Below are positions 1-6,085 of a stretch of 8,856 nucleotides of DNA, in pieces. Location of the stretch: NCBI GenBank assembly GCA_027320785.1, contig DAHVKR010000030.1, positions 1-8,856 on the forward strand, given 5' to 3'. The DNA is from Bdellovibrionales bacterium. GTDB lineage: Bacteria; Bdellovibrionota; Bdellovibrionia; Bdellovibrionales; Bdellovibrionaceae. The notes beneath the pieces are model-generated. The model was not told where the DNA came from, made no database searches, and saw nothing but the letters and a program-made list of their open reading frames with translations. The position numbers and the translations under genes were made by a program. Every line of letters starts with the position of its first letter. Position 1 is the first letter of the stretch.

Positions 1-1568
1 AGATCAAAACAGCTCGGAGCTATTTTTCGATTTAAAATGAGATCTCCTTTATGCTCAGTCGCAATGGCCTTTGAAATACTTAGGCCAAGCCCTGTTCCTT
101 TGCCTGCTGGTTTTGTTGTGAAAAAGGGGTTCATTATTTTTTTCTCAAGATCTGCGGGAACACCTGGCCCACTATCCCACACTCGAATAATACCTTGGCC
201 TTCCTCAGTCAGAAGTTGCACATGTACGGTAGGCTGCGAGTCTCCTTCGACAGCATCACGTGCATTATTCATCAGGTTTAAAAGTATTTGCGAAAGCTGA
301 GCCGCCCGCCCTTCCACTAAAATATCTTCTTGAGGCAATTTAAGATCTATTGCAATACCACGATGATGAAACTGCTGGTGACAAAGTTCGAGCGTTTCAT
401 CTACTAACATTTTAAGGGAAACTTCTGACATTGGATCATGACTAGCATCACGAGAGATAGAGCGAAGACCTTTAATGATTTTAGCAATCCGCATAGAATG
501 TTTTATGATTCGGTCGCAGTAGTCCTCTAGTTTTTCTCTTTCAATAAATCCATCTTTTTCTGTTTTAATTTTCATCAACTCAGCGACGCCAACCAAAACA
601 TTTAGTGGATTATTAATTTCATGAGCAATACCACTAGCAGTCTCCCCTAAAGTAGCTAAGCGTGAGGCTTCTTCCTGACGAGCTCGGCTGACCTGAAGCT
701 CATTCTCTAGCAGTTTCTTTTCTGAAAAGTCTCTCATGACGGATATTAAAACAGTACGTCCATCTTGAAATCGAAAAGGTACTCGCTTTGAGTGCATTAC
801 ACGTTTCTTGCCACTTGCATCAATAATTTCTTCTTCAATTTCTTGGGCCTCAGAGGTTCTCAGAACCCGTCGATCATTTTGTGCCCAAGTTTTGGGAGTA
901 TCTGGAGGGAATATATCATCATCCCGAAGCCCTGTATAAGAACCTGACTCTTTTCCAATTATTTTTGAAAACAAATCATTTCCATATAAATAACATTGAT
1001 GATCATCTTTCACATAAAGAATGTCAGGAATCGCATTCATAATACTTTCCATAAATTCTCTTTGATCATTAAGTTTATTCTCAGCCTCTCTTTGAGCTGT
1101 TACATCTAAAGCAGAAATCGTAGCTGCCGTCACAGCACCTTCTTCATCACGAACCGGAAAAATGTGATACCGGTAGTACCTCCATGAATGATTTTGAGAC
1201 TGCACAAGACGTATTTCTCCTTCTTTAACAATCCCCTTATCTAGAACCTGACGTAATTCAAATTCAAAATGAATTTTTGATGTTTCCGATATATTTGCAT
1301 GAGAAAAGGACTGACTTCCACTCCAGCCATAATCAAGAGCTGTCTTGTTAACAACAACTATTTGCATGCTTTGATCGACAATGACAAACAGATCAGGAGA
1401 GTGTTGAACAATTGTTTTGTAAATCTGTAGGTGATCAATTTGAACTTGCTGAATCAGTGACTTGTCTTCAAGAGACTTAAAATTCTTTTTTGATGAATGA
1501 TACCGACAAATAAAGAAGGTTGCCAGACTTGTTGCAGCCACTAATAGAGGTATCAATAAGAATTCCAC
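1..1568 (-). CDS. PAS-PAS sensor histidine kinase, membrane-anchored (3' end beyond window)
   Basis: This is a two-component sensor kinase that would autophosphorylate on a His and pass the phosphate to an unknown response regulator. I translated the minus strand without a break: 522 codons from a GTG at 1568 run off the left edge. Residues 2-20 form one hydrophobic segment (membrane anchor or uncleaved signal) followed by a basic stretch. Two PAS-like sensor regions follow, at about 50-165 and 170-285. A short coiled linker (284-303) leads to a HisKA domain with the H-box GIAHEINNPLN, phospho-acceptor His316. The HATPase domain has an N-box (NLMNNARDAV, Asn435), G1 (DSGPG, 465-469), the NPFFTTKP segment from 480 and a G2 box GKGTGLGL (489-496), so the catalytic set is intact as far as seen. 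The HEINNPLN and TTKPAGKGTGLGL boxes resemble the NtrB/DctB-like (HPK4) group. No transmembrane loop large enough for a periplasmic sensor exists, so signals are probably cytoplasmic or membrane-borne. Whether a receiver domain follows is unknown. The start is uncertain: see the Shine-Dalgarno entry at 1593-1600. Confidence 0.93.
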   Translation of the reverse strand, partial: MEFLLIPLLVAATSLATFFICRYHSSKKNFKSLEDKSLIQQVQIDHLQIYKTIVQHSPDLFVIVDQSMQIVVVNKTALDYGWSGSQSFSHANISETSKIHFEFELRQVLDKGIVKEGEIRLVQSQNHSWRYYRYHIFPVRDEEGAVTAATISALDVTAQREAENKLNDQREFMESIMNAIPDILYVKDDHQCYLYGNDLFSKIIGKESGSYTGLRDDDIFPPDTPKTWAQNDRRVLRTSEAQEIEEEIIDASGKKRVMHSKRVPFRFQDGRTVLISVMRDFSEKKLLENELQVSRARQEEASRLATLGETASGIAHEINNPLNVLVGVAELMKIKTEKDGFIEREKLEDYCDRIIKHSMRIAKIIKGLRSISRDASHDPMSEVSLKMLVDETLELCHQQFHHRGIAIDLKLPQEDILVEGRAAQLSQILLNLMNNARDAVEGDSQPTVHVQLLTEEGQGIIRVWDSGPGVPADLEKKIMNPFFTTKPAGKGTGLGLSISKAIATEHKGDLILNRKIAPSCFD

Positions 1569-1674
1569 AATTTCTTAACGACATAATTTAGACCCTTCTT
1601 AAGTCCTAATTTTGTTTAAAATGCTCTTCCATCAGCCGATAACAAAGTGTTGAACTCACAAAAGGAGTACCAAA
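1569..1674. promoter_or_regulatory. Divergent intergenic region between histidine kinase and 98-residue protein gene
   Basis: This 106-bp gap must hold the start signals for both divergent genes. On the plus strand TAAAAT (1617-1622) is a 5-of-6 match to a sigma-70 -10 box, but I see no convincing -35 at the right distance. On the minus strand TTGTTA (1645-1640) could be a -35, yet its -10 partner near 1622-1617 is poor. The plus-strand ribosome site AAAGGAG (1661-1667) is strong. No hairpin terminator or clear operator was seen. Confidence 0.3.
1593..1600 (-). promoter_or_regulatory. Strong Shine-Dalgarno facing an out-of-frame ATG ahead of the histidine kinase
   Basis: On the minus strand AAGAAGGG (1600-1593) lies 8 bases before an ATG at 1584-1582, ideal spacing. 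That ATG is not in the kinase frame: it opens a 35-codon frame starting MSLRNCGIL. The kinase frame has a TAA at 1577-1575, leaving GTG 1568 as its first conventional start, with only a weak AAGAA just ahead of it. Removing a single base between 1574 and 1569 would join the ATG to the kinase and give a basic N-terminus before the hydrophobic anchor. Either the sequence carries a one-base insertion, or the kinase starts at GTG inside a leader frame. Confidence 0.55.
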
Positions 1675-1971
1675 ATGAGTCAATATGATTATGCAGGTCT
1701 TTACCAATTTCTTCTTCATACACCTGAACAAGGTCTTAGAAAAATGCTCGTCGATCAAAAGTCATTTACAGATTCTCACTTTAATCTCATGCTAAAAGTT
1801 GTACGTGGGTGCAGTGAAACCGATTTTTGCGCTCACGCTGAAAACGCAGATTTCCCAAAAGTTAAAATGGGTCCCGCGGAAACGAAAATCAAAGAAAACT
1901 TCTGGAAAGATCTGACAACTATTTGCTCAGGTCGAGGCATCCTCGGTCCTGCTCAGAAAACGGCTGCTTAA
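1675..1971 (+). CDS. Small protein of unknown function, coupled to methyltransferase gene
   Basis: This 98-residue soluble protein is not one I recognise. The start is well supported: AAAGGAG at 1661-1667 sits 7 bases before the ATG. There is no signal peptide and no membrane segment. The N-terminal half (residues 5-45) looks helical and amphipathic (YDYAGLYQFLL, HFNLMLKVV). The middle holds two cysteines (Cys46, Cys52) in a GCSETDFC context, and a third (Cys84) lies near a Gly-rich C-terminus, ICSGRGILGPAQ. Three cysteines could be redox-active or bind metal, but nothing proves it. Its TAA overlaps the ATG of the rRNA methyltransferase gene by one base (TAATG), so the two are almost certainly co-transcribed and translationally coupled. 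A role in ribosome or RNA biology is therefore possible by association only. Confidence 0.82.
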   Translation: MSQYDYAGLYQFLLHTPEQGLRKMLVDQKSFTDSHFNLMLKVVRGCSETDFCAHAENADFPKVKMGPAETKIKENFWKDLTTICSGRGILGPAQKTAA

Positions 1972-2870
1972 TGAAATTCGGCTATCTCGCCTTTAAAGGT
2001 CATGAAAGTGAGCTTTTAGGCGAGATCCAATACCATGGCTTTCAAAAGGTGATTCAAATGGATCGCCTTTTTTTAATGGAGGCTAATCTCTCCTTAGCCT
2101 GGTCGCAGCTTAAACTCTCTAACATTGAGATTATTAAAATTGACTCCATCAATCAGGCGGCGCGAGCTCTGAAGACAGAGCAAAAACTTTGGGCTTCGTA
2201 CTCGTTTCACTTGCATCGCAGAACTCAACTTATTCAAGAAAAACTTATTCGAGTCAAAAAAAAGAAACTCCACTTCCTTGATAAAATACCCTCTGAGCCC
2301 TTTGGTTTCTGGTGCCTTCTGAGTGAAAATGAAATTCTTAAGAGCATACACACGAGTAGTGCACTCCCTCTTGGGGAAGTCGAGTTCGAAGAGAATAAAA
2401 TAATCCCGCCTTCGCGAGCTTACTTAAAACTCTGGGAAGTATTCACTCTACATGTAGCTCCTCCACAAGCCCACCAGACAGTCCTTGATATGGGGTCTTG
2501 CCCTGGTGGTTGGACTTGGGTTTTACAGTCACTTGGCTGTCAAGTTTTAAGCGTGGATAAAGCCCCTCTTGCGCCTCAAATAGCTGAGCTACCACGTATT
2601 TCTTTTTTTAAAGGAGATGCTTTTAAAATAAAGCCGCAAGATATCCCTAAGCCCGATTGGTTTTTTTCAGATATTATCTGTGAGCCACAAGCACTCTTGG
2701 ATATGGTTCTGCTTTGGCAACGGGCCTATCCGCAGATGAAATTTATTTGTACTATAAAATACAAAGGTTCAACTGACTACGATGTGACGAATCGATTTCT
2801 TCAGATTCCTGGATCTCGCATCATTCACCTCTACCATAATAAGCATGAGGTGACCTGGATTAAGATTTAA
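1971..2870 (+). CDS. rlmM: RlmM-like 23S rRNA 2'-O-ribose methyltransferase (FtsJ fold)
   Basis: This is a predicted SAM-dependent RNA ribose 2'-O-methyltransferase. E. coli RlmM modifies cytidine 2498 of 23S rRNA in the peptidyl transferase region. The protein has 299 residues from ATG 1971. An in-frame earlier start at 1923 exists but lies inside the preceding gene and lacks a ribosome site, whereas 1971 forms a TAATG junction. Residues 171-184 are the SAM-binding motif I, with the hallmark CPGGWT (177-182). Asp196 in SVDKAP is the usual acidic ribose contact. The K-D-K-E catalytic tetrad of the RrmJ/FtsJ class is visible: Lys153 (SRAYLKLWE), Asp234 (FFSDIICEP), Lys263 (CTIKYKG) and Glu293 (YHNKHEVTW). 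These match RlmM closely, including CPGGWT and the YH..EVT end. The N-terminal 145 residues would be the RNA-binding part. The protein is about 65 residues shorter than E. coli RlmM, so target identity is likely but not certain. The 3' end overlaps the convergent helicase gene by 11 bp. Confidence 0.88.
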   Translation: MKFGYLAFKGHESELLGEIQYHGFQKVIQMDRLFLMEANLSLAWSQLKLSNIEIIKIDSINQAARALKTEQKLWASYSFHLHRRTQLIQEKLIRVKKKKLHFLDKIPSEPFGFWCLLSENEILKSIHTSSALPLGEVEFEENKIIPPSRAYLKLWEVFTLHVAPPQAHQTVLDMGSCPGGWTWVLQSLGCQVLSVDKAPLAPQIAELPRISFFKGDAFKIKPQDIPKPDWFFSDIICEPQALLDMVLLWQRAYPQMKFICTIKYKGSTDYDVTNRFLQIPGSRIIHLYHNKHEVTWIKI

Positions 2871-4377
2871 AAGAAGGTTTTGATGGCTTTCGGCGTCCCC
2901 CGCCGCCGCCACCACGGCGAAAAGAAGATGGTGGGCCTCTTCTTTTTTGTCCAGAGCGAGAGCCTGTTTCCCGGCGGTCTCTTCCCTCAGGGCGAGATTG
3001 GGGATTAAAATCTTGGATATAGATATCATCTCTCCAAATGCTATGATCTCGCATTTTAGAATGGATAAGAGCTGCAATCCACTCCGCTGTTGAGAAAAGA
3101 TTCGTCTCCTGCTCAGTTAAAAGCTCTCCACATATTTTCTTAAGCTCTCTCATGATATGAGAGTCACTTTTAAAGTGACTCAACTGATCTAATTCGCTTT
3201 TTGCAATCCCTTTCAAAACATCTTCCGTCTTTCGCAGTGAATACGGAGTGAATTGAATTTTGGTTGCTCTCTGAAGACGATTCAACTTAGAAAAGTCTGA
3301 AGGTTCCATTATACTAATAACAAGACCCTCTTCACCATTACGGCCCGTTCTACCTGAACGATGGATATAAGACTCAATTTCTATTGGCAATGAGTAATGA
3401 ATGACATGGGAAAGGTTCTTAACATCAATTCCGCGTGCGGCGACATCTGTCGCGATTAGAATACTAAACTTTTCAGCCTTCAGACTTTTTAGAATATGTT
3501 CTCTTTCTCGCTGTTGCTTATCACCATGTAAGCTCATGCAAGAAATATCATGACCACGTAACAATTCTTCAACTTCGGCTACATCTTTCTTTGTTTGGCA
3601 GAAAATAATGCCGTAAAAATTATCGATGCTTTTCACAATACGAAGTAATGCCTGCTTTCGATAACCATTACGAACTGTCACGAAGTGATGTTTAAGTGTA
3701 GAGGAAACCCCTTGGTTTCCGGATAGCTGCTCAACTATTTTAGGTTTATGCAAATAGCGATTTAAAATTCTTTTTACACCTGGAGCCATGGTGGCTGAAA
3801 AAAGCCACGTCTGGCAAGATGCCCGCTCATGATCTCCATCTGCCGAGTGCGTGTAACTGAGGATCGTTTGAAGATCTTCTTCAAACCCCATTGAAAGCAT
3901 GCGATCGGCCTCATCCAAAACAAGAACTTTTAATCCTGTTAAGTCCAATAGATTCTGGTTCAACAAATCAACAAGGCGACCGGGTGTTGCGATTAATACT
4001 TGAGGCTTTTTCTTCAGCTGACTTCTTTGAACTGTGTAACTTTGACCTCCGTAGATTGTCATTGAACGCATCCCGAGGGGCTTCATTAATTTTCCGAGAA
4101 TATCTTCAATTTGCGCGGCCAACTCTCGAGTGGGAGCCAAAACAAGGGCCTGTATCTGACCTTGCCGAGCATCTATTTTTTCAAGGAGAGGAACACCGAA
4201 AGCGGCCGTCTTCCCTGATCCCGTCTGAGCGAGGGCAACTAAGTCCGCATTTTCTTGCTGAAGTAAATAAGGGATCACTTCTGATTGGATAGGCGTTGCT
4301 GTTGTATACCCCATCTTTTGAATAGACTGGAGCATTTCATCACTGAGAGACATACTGGAGAATTCTAGATTTTGCAT
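2860..4377 (-). CDS. DEAD-box ATP-dependent RNA helicase with basic Gly/Arg-rich tail
   Basis: This superfamily 2 RNA helicase would unwind or remodel RNA in ribosome assembly, mRNA decay or cold adaptation. All core motifs are present in 505 residues: Q motif ending at Gln31 (GYTTATPIQ), motif I AQTGSGKT (50-57), Ia PTREL (82-86), Ib TPGR (131-134), II DEAD (155-158), III SAT (194-196), IV around IIFCQT (257-262), V ATDVAARGID (309-318) and VI HRSGRTGR (339-346). Residues 375-450 form a helical extension. Residues 455-505 are a basic low-complexity tail with an Arg-Arg-Gly6-Arg-Arg core, typical of nonspecific RNA binding. The DbpA-like RNA-binding domain of DeaD is not apparent, so I do not assign a subfamily. 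The start chosen is ATG 4377 because MQNLEFSSMSLSDEML aligns with the usual family N-terminus. In-frame TTG 4410 and GTG 4404 would add up to 11 residues that look unrelated. No good Shine-Dalgarno precedes any of them. Confidence 0.95.
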   Translation of the reverse strand: MQNLEFSSMSLSDEMLQSIQKMGYTTATPIQSEVIPYLLQQENADLVALAQTGSGKTAAFGVPLLEKIDARQGQIQALVLAPTRELAAQIEDILGKLMKPLGMRSMTIYGGQSYTVQRSQLKKKPQVLIATPGRLVDLLNQNLLDLTGLKVLVLDEADRMLSMGFEEDLQTILSYTHSADGDHERASCQTWLFSATMAPGVKRILNRYLHKPKIVEQLSGNQGVSSTLKHHFVTVRNGYRKQALLRIVKSIDNFYGIIFCQTKKDVAEVEELLRGHDISCMSLHGDKQQREREHILKSLKAEKFSILIATDVAARGIDVKNLSHVIHYSLPIEIESYIHRSGRTGRNGEEGLVISIMEPSDFSKLNRLQRATKIQFTPYSLRKTEDVLKGIAKSELDQLSHFKSDSHIMRELKKICGELLTEQETNLFSTAEWIAALIHSKMRDHSIWRDDIYIQDFNPQSRPEGRDRRETGSRSGQKRRGPPSSFRRGGGGGGRRKPSKPSFKS

Positions 4378-4620
4378 AATAACCAAACCACTTTCATCGC
4401 ACACGTGCAATTCGTTGAAGTTCTAGAAGATACTCGACAATCCCCCTCTTTTGCTAAAAATCTCTCAATTTATAAAAACAACAGGGTCAAATAAGGTCTC
4501 CCTGTCTAACTCTTAGACGCACTTAGGAGTGAAAAAGGACCCCACACACACCACATTGGATCTCAGAGGCTTTCTCCTGTGCTTGAAATATGCATAAGCA
4601 TCTGGAGTTTGGAGGTTATT
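4378..4620. promoter_or_regulatory. Divergent intergenic region between helicase and lipoprotein genes
   Basis: This 243-bp non-coding stretch holds the control signals of both neighbours. On the minus strand TATAAA (4474-4469) is a good -10-like box but has a poor -35, so a helicase promoter here is only a guess; it would give a leader of roughly 85 bases. The same AT tract reads TATAAA on the plus strand too (4471-4476). The lipoprotein has a strong ribosome site GGAGG (4611-4615) five bases before ATG 4621. Two overlapping hairpins at 4504-4530 are listed separately. I found no credible small gene. Confidence 0.35.
4504..4530. repeat. Two overlapping, mutually exclusive small hairpins in intergenic DNA
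   Basis: GTCTAA (4504-4509) and TTAGAC (4513-4518) are a perfect 6-bp inverted repeat around a 3-base loop. The second arm, with its flank, can instead pair with a later segment: ACTCTTAG (4509-4516) with TTAGGAGT (4523-4530), giving 8 pairs in plus-strand RNA of which two are G-U. Only one can form at a time. There is no T-run after either, so they are not ordinary intrinsic terminators. They could be an operator dyad or part of a switching leader RNA of the lipoprotein gene, or they could be chance. Confidence 0.35.
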
Positions 4621-5976
4621 ATGAAGTTATGGTTTTTTTCTATTCTAGGTCTTTCACTGCTTACGGGCTGTGATAACTTTCAACTTCAAAAGCCTTTGCC
4701 AAATAGCATTCAAAAGTTTGATGTCAAAACAACCTCTCCTGGTCAGCAAAACACGGGGGACTCAGGCTCTCAAAATACCCCAGCAGGAGACCAGGCTTTA
4801 CCTGGAGCTTCCGCAATCCAGGTTCCTCCCGCAGACTCTCTGACTACTGGCGCTCGAGCCGATGCCGATGCTATGGGGGGAAACCTCAGCGCAGGCTCCC
4901 GCTCGGATGTGGATGCTGCTCAAAATGCGATGGCAACCGCACAAACCGCCGCACCCTCCATCCAAAACCTTCTTCTTAATTCTGATGATGTGAATAATAT
5001 CATCAATATCCTGATGGATACGTTTTCGGCTGAACACTTGAGTCAAGTTCTCACTTTCAAAACGGCCAGTGGAATCAAATCAGAAGATATTCAATTTAAC
5101 ATTTCAGGTGATTTTAATAAATTATCCTACGAGGTGCTCGCTCAAAATAAACTTTTAACCGAATTTAAAGATGTTTCTTTGAAAATACAAAATGCCACAC
5201 AACTAAAAAATGATCATTATAAACTAAAAGCTCTGTGCTCAGGAGCGAATTGCGAAGTTCTCTTTATCACAATCCTAAAATCAGATGACCAAGGCACTAT
5301 TGTTGAAAGCTATCCCAATATTTACAAAAAGGTTGATGGCAAATATGTAAACTCTGAATTTAGCAAAAAACAAAAAGAGTACATGTCACTTTATAAAGCT
5401 ACCTTTCGAGAAACTATGAACCAAGCCCCACAAGCTTTAGTCGGCAAAATTCTTCGCCAATATCTTGAAAAAAATCAGGATAATATTTCACAACTTGTTG
5501 AGGATAGAATTCAAAAAGGTGGTAATACCCTGGCTTACTCAAACGAGGTTCTACAAGCTGACAATATGAGATATGATCTATTTAATCCTGAGATTTCAAA
5601 GAATAAAGAGGGAAATCTTATGATCTCAGCGGATCTCCCTTTCACAAACAATCAGAACTCTATCCATTTTCAAGGCGAGATTCAAACAAGCTCGAATGCT
5701 CAACCGACCTCGATCCAATCCACAAACCCTGATTTGAAGCTCATCACTCAAACCCATATTCCGGATCAGATCTACCTCCTCTACTTTGACCAAAGCCACT
5801 ACAAATCCAAGTCAGAGAAAAACAACCAGGTGACAAAAGCTTTTCAAATGGCTGTCTGTGCAACCCTGAATGTGAGCTATCAGATGTTTACAAAATGTCA
5901 AATTATTTCAACTGGTTGGCTGCTAGGAAATGCCTCCAACGCAGACCCTGAAATCATAGCAAAAGCATCAAAATAG
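4621..5976 (+). CDS. Outer-envelope lipoprotein of unknown function
   Basis: The 451-residue precursor starts at ATG 4621, five bases after GGAGG. An in-frame GTG at 4579 is rejected because it would put 14 residues before a perfect lipoprotein signal. That signal is MKLWFFSILGLSLLTGC: a short basic start, a hydrophobic core and an LTGC lipobox, so Cys17 should be lipidated after signal peptidase II cleavage. Residue 18 is Asp, which in E. coli favours inner-membrane retention, though that rule may not hold here. Residues 38-112 are a low-complexity Ser/Gly/Ala/Pro/Gln linker. From about 113 to 451 the protein looks folded, mixed alpha/beta, with four more cysteines (206 and 211 close together; 413 and 426) that could form two disulfides. 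I recognise no enzyme motif or family. It lies 109 bp before the secreted metalloprotease-like gene on the same strand and may share a transcript with it, though the gap could hold another promoter. Confidence 0.85.
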   Translation: MKLWFFSILGLSLLTGCDNFQLQKPLPNSIQKFDVKTTSPGQQNTGDSGSQNTPAGDQALPGASAIQVPPADSLTTGARADADAMGGNLSAGSRSDVDAAQNAMATAQTAAPSIQNLLLNSDDVNNIINILMDTFSAEHLSQVLTFKTASGIKSEDIQFNISGDFNKLSYEVLAQNKLLTEFKDVSLKIQNATQLKNDHYKLKALCSGANCEVLFITILKSDDQGTIVESYPNIYKKVDGKYVNSEFSKKQKEYMSLYKATFRETMNQAPQALVGKILRQYLEKNQDNISQLVEDRIQKGGNTLAYSNEVLQADNMRYDLFNPEISKNKEGNLMISADLPFTNNQNSIHFQGEIQTSSNAQPTSIQSTNPDLKLITQTHIPDQIYLLYFDQSHYKSKSEKNNQVTKAFQMAVCATLNVSYQMFTKCQIISTGWLLGNASNADPEIIAKASK

Positions 5977-6085
5977 CGAGTTTCACTCACCTCAGCGAAA
6001 AAAGCTCAGTTTGCAATGCATCACACACTCTGATTTCTTGATTTCGCCTCCCTCCGAACTACTGTCATAGGTCAGAGGGGGAAAT
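5977..6085 (+). promoter_or_regulatory. Gap between lipoprotein and protease-like genes; ribosome site only
   Basis: This 109-bp spacer carries a strong purine-rich ribosome site AGAGGGGG (6074-6081), four bases ahead of ATG 6086. A promoter is possible (TTGATT near 6041 with TGTCAT near 6063), but the spacing of about 19 and the weak match make this poor. The only hairpin-like element just after the lipoprotein stop has a 4-bp stem (GAGT-TTC-ACTC) and no T-run, so I call no terminator. Confidence 0.3.

Noticed and set aside
37..300. Plus-strand open frame opposite the histidine kinase
   Set aside because: It lies wholly antisense to the conserved HATPase domain, has no ribosome site and encodes a low-information sequence.
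1923..1970. N-terminal extension of the methyltransferase
   Set aside because: It would overlap the preceding gene by 49 bases and lacks a ribosome site; ATG 1971 at the TAATG junction fits better.
3891..4292. 133-codon plus-strand frame inside the helicase gene
   Set aside because: It is antisense to motifs I to II of the helicase, whose protein conservation explains the open frame; no start signals precede it.
4419..4432. TTCTAGAA palindrome ahead of the helicase
   Set aside because: An 8-base palindrome in AT-rich DNA is expected by chance and has no paired copy nearby.
4579..4620. Earlier GTG start of the lipoprotein
   Set aside because: It would bury a perfect lipoprotein signal peptide 14 residues inside; GGAGG supports ATG 4621.
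5980..5996. Possible terminator after the lipoprotein
   Set aside because: The GAGT-TTC-ACTC stem has only 4 pairs and no T-run follows.
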